Assembly: GCA_041676705.1 (NCBI GenBank)
Contig: JBAYRL010000003.1
Span: 248,001 to 312,000, forward strand
Direction of reading: 5' to 3'
Length of the DNA: 64,000 nt
Source: Acidimicrobiia bacterium
GTDB taxonomy: Bacteria > Actinomycetota > Acidimicrobiia > Acidimicrobiales > SKKL01
Every line of letters starts with the position of its first letter. Position 1 is the first letter of the stretch. The translations under genes were made by a program, and so were the position numbers. Below the pieces are notes generated by a model. That model worked only from the letters and a program-made list of their open reading frames with translations, did not search any database and had not been told where the DNA came from. Shown piece after piece: positions 9,399-19,376 of this stretch.

Positions 9399-9411
9399 CT
9401 CAACGGCTATT

Positions 9412-9463
9412 TCTGCAACGCCCCTTAGCCGCTACGTATAACTAGGGGCTTTACTCGTTGCAA
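9412..9463 (+). terminator. possible hairpin terminator after the sigma/membrane-protein pair
   Basis: GCAAC-GCCCC at 9415-9424 can pair with GGGGC at 9445-9449 and GTTGC at 9457-9461, giving a two-part stem. The T-run is weak (CTTTA), so this is only a candidate end for the upstream operon. Confidence 0.3.
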
Positions 9464-9483
9464 CAACCGGCGAGCATGGAAGA

Positions 9484-10470
9484 ATGAACTCGATGAGTTC
9501 GCTAAATAGCCGTGTGTACGTCGAGGGGGAGTTGGTACTCACCGACGCCCCTATGGCTGAGGTGTCGAATTACATTAATCAGCCGAACTCGGTGATTATC
9601 ATTGATCTCCTCAAGCCAGCTCCTAGTGAACTCGAAACGTTGGCCAACCTCTTTGACCTACACGACGTAGCCGTCGATGCCCTCGAGAACACTCGTCAAC
9701 GACCGCGGCTTAGTCGATATGACACCCATTTCGCTATAACCCTTCGAGCCATACATTTCAATGTCTCTACATCTCATGTGAGCCAAAGCCCAATTAGCGT
9801 TTTCTTTGGCAGCAATTGGGTAATCGTGGTTCACCGAAACGAATATTTTCCGCTTAAGCAGGTTTACCAGGATTGGGATTCTTTCGAGGTTTCCAGTCGT
9901 CAGCAAGTCGCGTTTTTTCTGTATGCACTGCTCAGTAATCTGTTAGATAGCTATGACGACATGGCAGAAGTTTTTAACGATTACCTCGACGATTTGAGCG
10001 AGCAAGTTTTTTCAGAACACCCCATTTCTCCAGGTAATCAGCGCCAGTGGTTCTTGATGCGGCGAGCTCTGATGAACTTTCATCGACTCATAAACCCCAC
10101 CCGAGAGTCATTGAGCGCCATGACCTATCGGCCTGCAACCACCACCCCAGAGGAGGTTCGGCCGTACTACCAAGACCTTTACGACCGCACCTTGACACTC
10201 ACCGAATCAAGCGAGGCTTTGCGCGATATGGCAACCAGCATCGCTGAAGCCAACTTGAGCCTGCGCGATTACCGCCAAAACCAAATCATGAAACAGGTAA
10301 CGAGCTGGGCCGCGATCCTGGCGGTTCCAACGCTAGTGACAGGCTTTTACGGCATGAACGTACCGTTTCCTGGTTATGGAAATACCGCTGGGCTTGCCAC
10401 ATCCGTTGGTTTAATTGTGGTGCTCTCAATCATTCTCTACGTCGTGTTTCGCCGCAAAGAATGGATATAG
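9484..10470 (+). CDS. corA: CorA-family magnesium/divalent-cation transporter
   Basis: At 328 residues it has the normal length for a CorA channel. The N-terminal 260 residues form the cytoplasmic alpha/beta funnel. Two C-terminal membrane spans follow, joined by the signature GMN in FYGMNVPFPGYG, the selectivity motif. The last residues (VVFRRKEWI) are the basic tail after the second span. It would work as a pentamer for Mg2+ or Co2+ uptake. It sits alone between the sigma operon and the trehalose genes. Confidence 0.92.
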   Translation: MNSMSSLNSRVYVEGELVLTDAPMAEVSNYINQPNSVIIIDLLKPAPSELETLANLFDLHDVAVDALENTRQRPRLSRYDTHFAITLRAIHFNVSTSHVSQSPISVFFGSNWVIVVHRNEYFPLKQVYQDWDSFEVSSRQQVAFFLYALLSNLLDSYDDMAEVFNDYLDDLSEQVFSEHPISPGNQRQWFLMRRALMNFHRLINPTRESLSAMTYRPATTTPEEVRPYYQDLYDRTLTLTESSEALRDMATSIAEANLSLRDYRQNQIMKQVTSWAAILAVPTLVTGFYGMNVPFPGYGNTAGLATSVGLIVVLSIILYVVFRRKEWI

Positions 10471-10567
10471 CAAACCCAACCATGCTCGGAACTGCGAATC
10501 GGTTCTAGAAGACCTAATGCCCACCCGAAGCAACACAGCCCCAAATTTTGCGGCCTAGGGTAAAGAC

Positions 10568-11452
10568 ATGGAAGAGCAGAGTCAGCCCGGCATGACCAGA
10601 GCCGAACGCCTTGTCTCGAGCTTGCCCAACGCGCTCGATTCGACCTTTGATTTTGAAACGCTAATTGGCGCAAGGCCGGTGGGAGTCTGCTTAGATTTCG
10701 ACGGCACGCTTTCTCCCATTGTCGACGACCCCGACGATGCCAAACTCCTGGCTGGAAACGACATCGTTATTGCCCGGCTGGCCTCGCTGGTTCCAACTGC
10801 CATTATCAGCGGACGCCAAGCCACCGAGGTAAAAGCCAGGCTTCCAAACTCCTCGTTTTACATTGCTGGCAGCCATGGTTTTGAGATTCTTCAGCCAAAC
10901 GGTGAAGTGCATCATCCTGTAGACGCCGCCCGTTATCACGAGGTCTTTTCCTCTATAGCCAAAGAATTGCACGACGCCCTCAACGACGTGGCTGGCGCGA
11001 TAGTAGAAGAGAAACCTTTCGGTCTTAGTGTTCACGACCGCCAAGTAGCCCCAGGCCAAGTGGAAATGGTTCGCCAAGCGGTGAAAACCGTGGCTTCCCA
11101 ACACGATGAAGTATTGATAACTACCGGAAAACGGGTCAGCGAAGTTCGACCCGCTCTCGATTGGCACAAAGGTCATGCGGTACACTGGATTGTTAAGCAG
11201 TGGGGATTACTGCCTCGGGGGCTAGTGGTTTACATCGGGGATGACCGCACCGACGAAGACGCTTTTGTGGCCCGTGGCGACGCTGACATAACCATCGTGG
11301 TAGCCAGCGAAACTCAGGCTATAGCTGAGAACCGCCGCACCTGGGCACGTTTTAAGTTGGCCGATCCGGGGCAGGTACAAGAATGGCTGCACAACCTGAC
11401 CAACTTTTTGCAACAGCAGACTGAGACTATTCATGGACACGAAACAAGATAG
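10568..11452 (+). CDS. otsB: trehalose-6-phosphate phosphatase
   Basis: A HAD-superfamily phosphatase that removes phosphate from trehalose 6-phosphate. Motif I is CLDFDGTLSP with Asp43 and Asp45, and the late motif YIGDDRTDEDAF supplies the Mg2+ ligands. At 294 residues it is a single-domain enzyme. Its 3' end overlaps the next gene (trehalose-phosphate synthase) by 20 bases, so the two steps of the OtsAB pathway are made together, in the reversed order B-A. Confidence 0.93.
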   Translation: MEEQSQPGMTRAERLVSSLPNALDSTFDFETLIGARPVGVCLDFDGTLSPIVDDPDDAKLLAGNDIVIARLASLVPTAIISGRQATEVKARLPNSSFYIAGSHGFEILQPNGEVHHPVDAARYHEVFSSIAKELHDALNDVAGAIVEEKPFGLSVHDRQVAPGQVEMVRQAVKTVASQHDEVLITTGKRVSEVRPALDWHKGHAVHWIVKQWGLLPRGLVVYIGDDRTDEDAFVARGDADITIVVASETQAIAENRRTWARFKLADPGQVQEWLHNLTNFLQQQTETIHGHETR

Positions 11453-12875
11453 ACATGCTGACCTAGTAATTGTGGCGAACCGGTTGCCGGTACGTTGGGA
11501 AGAACCATCGGAAGACCCATCCGAAGGCGAAGAAGAAGGCGGCTGGGTGCAAAGTCCCGGAGGATTAGTATCAGCCTTAGAACCTGCGTTAACCCGTTAC
11601 CAAGGTATCGCCTGGATTGGTTGGACCGGGAGCGATGGCGCCGAAGACCCATTCGATTTGGATGCACTCTATCTTCATCCAGTCACTATTTCCCAAGATG
11701 AAAAGGTGCTCTTTTACGATGGAATGTCGAATGGCACGTTGTGGCCGCTTTATCATGACAAAGCGGTACCGGCCGAGTTTCACCGGCGTTGGTTCGACGG
11801 ATACCGGCGAGTAAACGAACACTATGCTCATGCCGCAGCCCAGGTAGCTAACCAAGGTGCTTTAGTGTGGGTACACGACTACCAATTGCAACTGGTGCCC
11901 GCCATGTTGCGCGAGCTGCGACCTGATCTGCGCATTGGCTTCTTTTTACATATCCCGTTTCCACCTCCCGAGTTATTTGTAGCCTTACCGTGGCGAAGCC
12001 AATTAGCCAGCGGCATGCTCGGCGCCGATTTGGTCGGCTTTCAAACCCCGGCCTCAGCCGCTAATTTCCGCCGTCTAGTTCAACAATTAAATCTGGCTGA
12101 TTCGGTTGAGGGTGACCTGATAAAGACCCCCACCGGCACCGCACGAGCGTCGGCTTACCCGATTGGTATTTCATTTAATACCTATGAAGAGGCCGCCATG
12201 AGCGACCAGACCACAGAATCGGCACGCGATTTGCGAGCCCGCCTAGGTACACCCCACACGGTGCTCTTAGGCGTTGACCGATTGGACTACACCAAAGGAA
12301 TTGATCTTCGACTACGGGCGTTGGGCGAATTATTGGATGACGGTGAACTGAACCCCGCCCATGTCACCATGATGCAAGTGGCTCAACCAAGCCGTGACGA
12401 CGTGGAGGCCTACATCACTTTGCGTGCCGAAGTTGATCGACTGGTGGGCCAAATTAACGGTGATCATTCCCGGGTTGGCTTTCCGGTGGTGCATTACCTA
12501 CATCAAGACGTCGACTTCGACGACCTAATGGCCATGTATCGAGCCGCCGATGTCATGTTGGTGACGCCTTTTAGAGACGGTATGAACCTGGTGGCCAAAG
12601 AGTACGTCGCCACCAGGTACGACTTCACCGGGACGCTGGTGCTTTCAGAATTTGCTGGCGCCGCTGACGAGTTGTCCGACGCTTTGATCGTGAATCCATA
12701 CGACATCAATGCCCTGAAAAATGCTATCGTAAAGGCTGTTTCGATGGCACCACCAGAAGCTAGAGAACGTATGGAGCGGATGCGAACCGCCGTTAAGCGT
12801 AACGATGCCGTGGGGTGGGCACACGGATTCCTAGATGACTTAGCGGCTACCTCTCGCCAAGCACCCACCAAGTAA
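11433..12875 (+). CDS. otsA: alpha,alpha-trehalose-phosphate synthase
   Basis: A GT20 glycosyltransferase making trehalose 6-phosphate from a nucleotide-glucose and glucose 6-phosphate. Conserved blocks are VIVANRLPV at the N-terminus, WVHDYQLQLVPAML, GFFLHIPFPPPELF, GVDRLDYTKGIDLRLRA and TPFRDGMNLVAKEYVA. At 480 residues it is a typical stand-alone enzyme. Trehalose serves as a compatible solute or as a cell-wall glycolipid precursor in actinobacteria. It follows otsB with an overlap. Confidence 0.95.
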   Translation: MDTKQDRHADLVIVANRLPVRWEEPSEDPSEGEEEGGWVQSPGGLVSALEPALTRYQGIAWIGWTGSDGAEDPFDLDALYLHPVTISQDEKVLFYDGMSNGTLWPLYHDKAVPAEFHRRWFDGYRRVNEHYAHAAAQVANQGALVWVHDYQLQLVPAMLRELRPDLRIGFFLHIPFPPPELFVALPWRSQLASGMLGADLVGFQTPASAANFRRLVQQLNLADSVEGDLIKTPTGTARASAYPIGISFNTYEEAAMSDQTTESARDLRARLGTPHTVLLGVDRLDYTKGIDLRLRALGELLDDGELNPAHVTMMQVAQPSRDDVEAYITLRAEVDRLVGQINGDHSRVGFPVVHYLHQDVDFDDLMAMYRAADVMLVTPFRDGMNLVAKEYVATRYDFTGTLVLSEFAGAADELSDALIVNPYDINALKNAIVKAVSMAPPEARERMERMRTAVKRNDAVGWAHGFLDDLAATSRQAPTK

Positions 12876-13020
12876 GCACCTCAGCACCACGCTCGCCAAG
12901 CCACTCGACCACAAACAGGCGTTTAGGGAACGTATACTTGATTGTTGGTACATGCTTAGCCGGTCGGTGATCTACACCGTGGCGGTCTAGATCAAACTTC
13001 TTCGAACTAAGGATTACTGA

Positions 13021-14103
13021 ATGTTCCTTGCCTGGCGCGACCTTTGGGTTGCCCGCGGACGCTTCGTGCTGGTTGGCGTCGTAATCGCACTGGTTGCCCT
13101 CTTGGCAGGCCTGCTTTCAGGTTTAGCCACAGGACTTGTGGATGATGGAATTTCAGGTTTACGGCGCTTGCCGCTAACTCATCTCGCGTTTCAACAAGGA
13201 GCGGGAGTGGAATTCAGCCGCTCGAGCTTGGATTCTGACAACGCGGAGCCTTGGCTTGAGGCCATGCCTGACGATGCGGCACCGGTTGGTATGTCTTTCT
13301 TCAATGCACGCACACCCGAGGGCAAAACAATCGATTTGGCCTTGTTCGGTACCTCGACGGGGTCGTTTCTGGCGCCTACGGGTGAGGCTGAACACGCTCT
13401 AACAGAGGGTGGAATCGTGCTAAGCGATGAATTCTTAGATGACGGTCTGGCTGTGGGCGACGAGCTCACAATCATCGGCCCCGACACGACAATTCCAATC
13501 TTAGGCTTCACCTACAGCGGTTCTTATGGCCACGTGGATATCGCTTTTACTTCCCTTGAGGTCTGGCAACAGCTCGTTTTTGGCGAAAGCGCTCGAGGTA
13601 GGTTTAACGCTATAGCCATTCGAGATACTGGCGACACCGATCTCCATGCCTTGGCAAACGCTTCTGACACCGTGGTGCATACCAAAACAGCGGCATACAA
13701 CGGTTCACCCGGTTTCGCGGCTGAAAGCGCCACCATGTCGCTAATCCGAGGCTTCTTGATCGTAATTGCCGCCATGGTGATTGGAGCTTTCTTTACAGTG
13801 TGGACCGTGCAGCGCACTCATCAAATTGGGTTGCTGAAGGCACTCGGAGCAAGCACCACTTACGTAATTCGAGACGCGCTGGGCCAGCTGGCGGTGGTGA
13901 TTACCCTTGCCACCTTGGTAGGTACCGCTATCGCGGCGGCTATTGGCGCAGTAGTTAGCGACCAGGTTCCTTTTCGGATTGAACCAACGTCACTGCTCAC
14001 CACGGCACTGCTTCTCATAGCGGCGGGCATGTTGGGATCATTGATTGCTCTACGGCGAATTACCAGTGTCGACCCGGCCGTGGCGATGGCAGCAGGAGTT
14101 TAA
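13021..14103 (+). CDS. FtsX-like ABC transporter permease
   Basis: A 360-residue MacB/FtsX-type permease. It has one N-terminal span (FVLVGVVIALVALLAGLLSG), a periplasmic domain of about 200 residues, then three C-terminal spans (LIRGFLIVIAAMVIGAFFTV, LGQLAVVITLATLVGTAIAA, LLTTALLLIAAGMLGSLIAL). The segment QRTHQIGLLKALGAS is the coupling motif for the ATPase. AAGGA precedes the ATG. The ATPase gene follows after one base. Such pairs move lipids, peptides or lipoproteins, or act as mechanotransmitters; the cargo is unknown. Confidence 0.88.
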   Translation: MFLAWRDLWVARGRFVLVGVVIALVALLAGLLSGLATGLVDDGISGLRRLPLTHLAFQQGAGVEFSRSSLDSDNAEPWLEAMPDDAAPVGMSFFNARTPEGKTIDLALFGTSTGSFLAPTGEAEHALTEGGIVLSDEFLDDGLAVGDELTIIGPDTTIPILGFTYSGSYGHVDIAFTSLEVWQQLVFGESARGRFNAIAIRDTGDTDLHALANASDTVVHTKTAAYNGSPGFAAESATMSLIRGFLIVIAAMVIGAFFTVWTVQRTHQIGLLKALGASTTYVIRDALGQLAVVITLATLVGTAIAAAIGAVVSDQVPFRIEPTSLLTTALLLIAAGMLGSLIALRRITSVDPAVAMAAGV

Positions 14104-14104
14104 G

Positions 14105-14776
14105 GTGAGCATTCGTCTAGAAAACATCAACGTCACGGTAAAAGACGGTCCCGAAGAGCTGGTTATTCTGGATAAGGCCGACTTGGCCGTTGAGTCTGGT
14201 GAACTGGTAGCAATCACCGGAGCTTCAGGTTCAGGTAAATCAACCCTTGTTGCGGTGGCTGGACTACTGCGAGAACCTCGCTCCGGCACAATAGTCATCG
14301 CTGGTGACGACTTCACGAACGCCAACCAGCGCACACGTACGAAAGCTCGCCAAGACCACATCGGTCTCATTTTCCAATCGGCCAATCTCCTGCCTTCTCT
14401 CACCGCGCTCGAACAGTTGGAACTAGTGGCCCACATAGCCGGAAAGTTGGATTCAGAAGCGCGAAGCCGAGCCAAGAACTTGTTAGCTGAGGTTGGCCTC
14501 GGCGAGCGGTTTGGCCACCGACCAGCCCAACTATCCGGTGGTGAACGCCAACGGGTGGCCATTGCTCGGGCGTTGATGGGCAAGCCATCAGTTTTGTTAG
14601 CCGACGAACCAACCGCGGCCCTCGACGAGGACCGCGGCCGAGAGGTTATGCAACTGTTGGCTAATTTAACCACCGAGCAACAAACGGCGACCGTTATTGT
14701 GACTCATGCTCCCGAGCAGTTGCCTTCGCGAAGCATCCGTTTACATTTGAGCCACGGCGCACTTTCGGCCATCTAA
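14105..14776 (+). CDS. ABC transporter ATP-binding protein (LolD/MacB-like)
   Basis: The ATPase partner of the preceding permease. Walker A is GASGSGKST at residues 39-47, the signature is LSGGERQRVAIARALMG, and Walker B is VLLADEPTAALD. The GTG at 14105 is chosen because GGAG lies six bases upstream and the family start (SIRLENINV) follows directly. A longer in-frame start at 14045 would overlap the permease by 59 bases. At 223 residues the size is standard. Confidence 0.92.
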   Translation: MSIRLENINVTVKDGPEELVILDKADLAVESGELVAITGASGSGKSTLVAVAGLLREPRSGTIVIAGDDFTNANQRTRTKARQDHIGLIFQSANLLPSLTALEQLELVAHIAGKLDSEARSRAKNLLAEVGLGERFGHRPAQLSGGERQRVAIARALMGKPSVLLADEPTAALDEDRGREVMQLLANLTTEQQTATVIVTHAPEQLPSRSIRLHLSHGALSAI

Positions 14777-14825
14777 CTCACCTATGGCAGCCCGATAATG
14801 GTTTGCTGAATGGCAATCTGTGTCA

Positions 14826-15293
14826 TCAGAATCTTGGGGTTTTCGATCGGTTAACGAGCACCGAGATCATCATCACGGTCAGTGTCGGAATGAAGAACAC
14901 CCCGATGCTCATCATGCCGAGCACAATAAATACACCCATTAATCCAGTCACGAAAACTCGGGCCTGCTGACGTCGTGCAACGGGCAATATCAACGGCACG
15001 GCAACTAAGAGCACCGGGATAGCCATGAGAATCAGAACCGATGGTCCTTCGTTCTCAAGCAGAGACACACTATCTTTGGTCACCGTTTCGGTACGGGCAC
15101 CAAGTTCGTCTTGCACGACCGAGACTTCTACACTGCTGCCGGTCGGCACTAAAAGAACCAAAACGGCGCTTATGACCACTACGGCGAGAGCTATCAGATT
15201 CCACCGGTAAGCCTTAATTTCTTTCGGTGAGATCTCGGGTTTGCCACTCATGTTGGGCTCTGCCGTGGCATTAACATCTGACGAACGACGCAT
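14826..15293 (-). CDS. small membrane protein, unknown function
   Basis: A 155-residue protein with about 35 soluble N-terminal residues and three or four predicted spans: LIALAVVVISAVLVLLVPTG, VLILMAIPVLLVAVPLILPV and a long hydrophobic stretch near 115-150. About 25 outside residues separate the first two spans. No family is recognised. It is followed on the same strand by a lipoprotein gene transcribed upstream of it (15332-15871), 38 bases away, so the two may form an operon. Confidence 0.6.
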   Translation of the reverse strand: MRRSSDVNATAEPNMSGKPEISPKEIKAYRWNLIALAVVVISAVLVLLVPTGSSVEVSVVQDELGARTETVTKDSVSLLENEGPSVLILMAIPVLLVAVPLILPVARRQQARVFVTGLMGVFIVLGMMSIGVFFIPTLTVMMISVLVNRSKTPRF

Positions 15294-15331
15294 GACCGCC
15301 CCTAACCGCCTAGATAGAGTTGGCCATTAGC

Positions 15332-15871
15332 CTATCTTGGGGAAACGGCGACCGTCAGCGTTCCGTCCATGGACGAGTGGAAATAAATCGTCCATTCATC
15401 ATTCTCAAGCTCTGCCGACGGTGGGCCCTCATCAAGCACCTCGAAGCCTTCGCCCACCAATTGGGTTCGATATTCCTCAATTAGGTCGTCGCCAGATTTA
15501 TTCAACGAGGGATCAATAGTTAGCAGAACGCTAAAGGTGCCACCCGGGTTGTCTCCACTCATCAAAGTGCTTGACTTAGTGAAATTTGGCAGTGGGATGT
15601 TTGGAAAGCCATCTGGCAAATCTGAACGTTCTTGCGACCCGGCATCAGAGCTAGCACCTTCATCGGCGCCATTGTCAGCTTCGGCACCTTCATCGCCGTC
15701 ATTATCAACATCGCTAGATGCTTGGCCTAGATTCACACCTTGGCCATTTTGGCCTTCAGATTCAGAATCTGACGAACAGGCCACCACCCCACCAAAGAAC
15801 AAAGCACCAACAGCAACCACTGCCAGCAGTCGGCCCAACAAAGAGTGGCTCGCTCGAGAACCAGAAATCAT
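15332..15871 (-). CDS. putative lipoprotein, unknown function
   Basis: The ATG at 15871 has AAGGAAAG upstream; a GTG at 15889 is an alternative. A signal peptide ends in the lipobox GGVVACSS, so the mature protein should be lipid-anchored at a Cys. A low-complexity Asp/Ser/Gly linker of about 50 residues follows, then a compact C-terminal domain of about 100 residues (GFPNIPLPNFTKS onward). The domain resembles small beta-rich secreted domains but I do not recognise it. No catalytic motif is visible. Confidence 0.65.
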   Translation of the reverse strand: MISGSRASHSLLGRLLAVVAVGALFFGGVVACSSDSESEGQNGQGVNLGQASSDVDNDGDEGAEADNGADEGASSDAGSQERSDLPDGFPNIPLPNFTKSSTLMSGDNPGGTFSVLLTIDPSLNKSGDDLIEEYRTQLVGEGFEVLDEGPPSAELENDEWTIYFHSSMDGTLTVAVSPR

Positions 15872-16170
15872 CAAACACTTTCCTTTCACGCCTATGTCGG
15901 AGACAAGTCACCACCCTAGACACCCAAAAGCCCAGAACGGTTACACAACTGCCGAACCTTTTGTCATCCCGAGCCAACCCTGGCGCATGAGCGAGGACCG
16001 GTCACACCATCTTGTTAGATCCTCAGAGATAAACATTCACCAATGGGGAATAATATATGACGTATCATGTTTATAGTTGGTAGACTCTTGGTTAACTAAG
16101 AATCACAACCACCCAAACGAACCCGCCTTTCCACAACCAGAACCCAACCATTCCCACCAAAGGAGCTCGC

Positions 16171-17145
16171 ATGCCTGCTGTAACCGCTGACACGATGGTG
16201 CTACCACGAGTCACAAGCGCCAATCTCGAAGAAATTGAACGGCCAGTAAAGGCCATAACCACGGGCCCGAGCGGATTTGAAGGTCTGGGCTTCCCGGTGC
16301 GGCGCACCATGGCGGCTTTGCCATACACCGAAACCGACCCCTTCATAATGATGGACCACATGGGTGAAATCGACTATGGAATCGGCGAGCCTAAAGGCAC
16401 CGACTGGCACCCGCACCGCGGCTTTGAAACCGTGACGTACCTAATTGATGGCAAGTTCCAACACCAAGACTCCCATGGCGGCGGAGGACTAATCACCGAG
16501 GGTGCCACCCAGTGGATGACCGCCGCTTCGGGCATTCTCCATATCGAGACCCCACCAGCGGAAATGATGAAAACCGGGGGCCTCTTCAACGGTTTCCAAC
16601 TTTGGGTCAACCTTCCCGCTAAAGCCAAATGGCTTCCACCGGCCTACCAAGCTGTTGAAGCTTCCGACGTGTTGCTGTTGGCCTCAGAAGATGGCGGCGC
16701 GCTGATTCGTGTCATCGCTGGCGAAGTGGATGGCCACCAAGGGCCAGGCTCTACCCACTCGCCCATAACCATGATCCACGCCTCAATTGCCCCCGGGGAA
16801 CGCCTTTCATTGCCCTGGCAACGCACTTACAACGCCTTGGCCTACGTATTTGCTGGTGAAGGGACCATTGGCCCTGAAGATGCACCCATCAAAATGGGCC
16901 AAACCGCGGCCTTTGGCGCTGGCGATCGGTTGTTGCTAACCGCCAGCGCATCACAAGACAGCCGTACCAATTCCATGGAAGTGCTGCTGTTGGGCGGTGA
17001 ACCGATTGGTGAGCCAATGGTCCACTACGGCCCCTTTGTGATGAACACCAAAGACGAACTGGTTCAAGCGGTGGAGGATTACCAATCGGGTCGTTTGGGG
17101 GTCATTCCAGACGACGCCATTATGCCTCACACCTACGGAAACTAA
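16171..17145 (+). CDS. pirin-family cupin protein
   Basis: A 324-residue double cupin. The metal-binding His motif of the first barrel is visible in DWHPHRGFETVTYLIDG and FQHQDSHGGGG, and IETPPAEM follows the usual ILHIE motif. Pirins act as quercetinase-like dioxygenases or redox-sensing partners of transcription factors; which one applies here is not shown. AAAGGAG lies just before the ATG. The 299 bases upstream hold no gene, only an AT-rich stretch near 16030-16090 that is a likely promoter. Confidence 0.85.
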   Translation: MPAVTADTMVLPRVTSANLEEIERPVKAITTGPSGFEGLGFPVRRTMAALPYTETDPFIMMDHMGEIDYGIGEPKGTDWHPHRGFETVTYLIDGKFQHQDSHGGGGLITEGATQWMTAASGILHIETPPAEMMKTGGLFNGFQLWVNLPAKAKWLPPAYQAVEASDVLLLASEDGGALIRVIAGEVDGHQGPGSTHSPITMIHASIAPGERLSLPWQRTYNALAYVFAGEGTIGPEDAPIKMGQTAAFGAGDRLLLTASASQDSRTNSMEVLLLGGEPIGEPMVHYGPFVMNTKDELVQAVEDYQSGRLGVIPDDAIMPHTYGN

Positions 17146-17163
17146 AGCCGGAACTTTGGACCG

Positions 17164-18417
17164 TTAGACAGGGGCGGTGGGCGTAAATCGCACTGGCATG
17201 TGTTTGATACCTGCCACCAAAGGAATACCTACTGCATCGAGTGGAACTGGCGGACCAGCCAGTTCCATATCGGGCAACCGAGTGAGCAGCTGGCGAAAAA
17301 CTACGTTTAGTTCACGCCTAGCCAAATGAGCGCCCAGGCAGAAGTGAGGGCCCGGTCCTCCAAACCCAACGTGATCATTGGGCGTGCGCAACACGTCAAA
17401 GACTTCAGGGTTCTCAAACTTACGTGGGTCGCGATTAGCAGCACCGTAGAACATGACGACCTTGTCACCTTCAAGTAGCTGATGACCCGAAATCTCTACG
17501 TCTCGGGTGGCGGTACGGCGCATAAAGGTTACCGGTGAAGCCACCCGTACGATTTCTTCCACCGCCGTGGGCGTCACTCCGTCGATGTCATTAGCCCAAA
17601 TAGCTTTCTGATCGGGGTTTTCCGACAGCAGCTTCACCCCGTATGAAATGGCGTTTCGAGTGGTATCGTTGCCAGCAGTCGCCAACAGGATAAAAAACGG
17701 GGTTAGATCGGCAGGGTCGAACATGTCTTCGCCGACATCGTTATGAACCAGCTTCGAGGTTAGATCATCAGTTGGGTTCCGCTTACGTTCTTCGCCAAGT
17801 TCCCGCATGAGGGCTTCAAGCGACATGGCCGCTTCGAAGATGGCCTCTATCTGGGTTTTGCCACCCAAGAATTCAGGGTCGCCAGCACCTAAAATCACGT
17901 TGGTAGCGTCGAGAACTGTTTGGAACTCGCTACGCGGGATGCCCATCATGTCGCAAATAATCAGGAGCGGGTACGGCTGTGAAAGCACCTCAACAAGATC
18001 AACCTCACCCTCCTCACAGAAGCTATTGATGACTTCATTAGCGATGGTTTCTACGCTGTCGAGGACCCCCTGAAGCTGACGGGGAGTGAAAGAACGCGCC
18101 ACAATGCCACGCTGGCGAGCATGCCGAGGGTCATCCATGTTGATAAAAGATCCAAAGAACTCAAGTGCATCTTCGGCCATATCTTGAATAGTTACGGCGC
18201 CCTTGCCGGAACAAAAGTCGTCAGCCCTGCGACTGATTTCTAATACTTCTGCGTGCCGCGTGATGGCATAAAAGTCTTCCGAGATTCCAACCTCGGGAAA
18301 TTCGAGGCGGGCCGGAACAAATGCACTTTCTTCGCGGACCTTTTGAAATCCCAGCATGCGCTCTTCCAAGGGCAACTGCCAAAATCCCCGGTCAGTCAAA
18401 ATTGAGCCTGCACCCAT
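17164..18417 (-). CDS. cytochrome P450 (CYP124/125/142-like)
   Basis: A soluble bacterial P450 of about 417 residues. The heme-ligand motif is FGGPGPHFCLGAHLARRE. The I-helix oxygen-activation motif is LLATAGNDTTRNAISYG, and the K-helix is VEEIVRVASPVTFMRR. The AGNDTTRNAI form of the I-helix is typical of the actinobacterial CYP124/125/142 group, which hydroxylates steroid side chains or methyl-branched lipids. The assignment to that substrate class is an inference. The ATG at 18417 has GGAGAG upstream; a TTG at 18429 is less likely. No ferredoxin gene is adjacent. Confidence 0.9.
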   Translation of the reverse strand: MGAGSILTDRGFWQLPLEERMLGFQKVREESAFVPARLEFPEVGISEDFYAITRHAEVLEISRRADDFCSGKGAVTIQDMAEDALEFFGSFINMDDPRHARQRGIVARSFTPRQLQGVLDSVETIANEVINSFCEEGEVDLVEVLSQPYPLLIICDMMGIPRSEFQTVLDATNVILGAGDPEFLGGKTQIEAIFEAAMSLEALMRELGEERKRNPTDDLTSKLVHNDVGEDMFDPADLTPFFILLATAGNDTTRNAISYGVKLLSENPDQKAIWANDIDGVTPTAVEEIVRVASPVTFMRRTATRDVEISGHQLLEGDKVVMFYGAANRDPRKFENPEVFDVLRTPNDHVGFGGPGPHFCLGAHLARRELNVVFRQLLTRLPDMELAGPPVPLDAVGIPLVAGIKHMPVRFTPTAPV

Positions 18418-18570
18418 CACTCTCTCCAAATCTCAGTGCTGTGTCTGGCGTCACAATAGCGCAACTTGTCGAAAGGCTGACTGCTAGCACGCGTTTCGTA
18501 GATTTGGGCCTCTCCTACTTACCAGGTACGATATTCCATAGAGTTTTGGATAATGGGAGTTTCAAGGCGC

Positions 18571-19329
18571 ATGAGCAAACAGACAAACACGGCTAAAGCT
18601 TCCTCCGGTGGCCTGTCTAGTGGGCTCAAGAAAGCCACTATTCCATTGGTGATAGCGGCGGTAGCTGGCATCATTGCCATTCTCTCGTTCACCGGTGCTG
18701 GCAACTCTGACCAAAAAGCCACGGCTAACCCAAACGAAGATCCGGCTGCCAACTTGCCAGCCTTCAACTTCCCCGGTCCTCGACCTCGGGGCGACAATGG
18801 TTTTGCACTCGGATCAACTGATGCGCCCGTTGTGATGATCATGTACAGCGAATATCAATGTCCGTTTTGCGGGCGTCACGCCACCCAAACCCAGCCCGAT
18901 CTGATTAACACCTACGTGAAAGCCGGACTTCTTCGTATCGAATGGCGCGACTTTCCCTTTCTCGGCACCGAATCGTTCACCGCTGCAAATGCTGGCCACG
19001 CGGCAGCCGACCAAGGAGCGTTTTGGGAATACACCGACCGTCTTTTCGCCGAACAAGGCCGCCCTAATAGCGGACATTTCACCGACGAATATTTGATCGC
19101 CACTGCGGCCGATCTTGGACTCGACACCAAACGCTTCAGCCAAGTTATGAACGACCCCGCCACCGCCGCGGCAGTTGATGCCGACCGTGATGAAGGTGTT
19201 TCATACAGCGTCACAGGTACCCCGGCGTTTTTTATTAATGGCCAGTTCGTAAGTGGCGCACAACCGCCAGAAGTATTTGTTGCGACCATCGAAAACGCGG
19301 CGGTCGCAGCTGGCGTTGTTTTCGACTAG
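18571..19329 (+). CDS. DsbA-family membrane-anchored thiol oxidoreductase
   Basis: An N-terminal anchor (KKATIPLVIAAVAGIIAIL) is followed by an outside linker and a DsbA/Thioredoxin_4 domain of about 170 residues. The active site is CPFC in MYSEYQCPFCGRHATQ, and the cis-Pro loop is VTGTPAFFINGQ. It probably forms or isomerises disulfides in exported proteins. An in-frame ATG at 18553 would add six residues. The next gene is a CcdA-like electron carrier, so the two likely form a redox pair. Confidence 0.86.
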   Translation: MSKQTNTAKASSGGLSSGLKKATIPLVIAAVAGIIAILSFTGAGNSDQKATANPNEDPAANLPAFNFPGPRPRGDNGFALGSTDAPVVMIMYSEYQCPFCGRHATQTQPDLINTYVKAGLLRIEWRDFPFLGTESFTAANAGHAAADQGAFWEYTDRLFAEQGRPNSGHFTDEYLIATAADLGLDTKRFSQVMNDPATAAAVDADRDEGVSYSVTGTPAFFINGQFVSGAQPPEVFVATIENAAVAAGVVFD

Positions 19330-19376
19330 CAGCATTTGCCTCTACGTCGATTCAGCCCGCCTAATAGGACCGGACC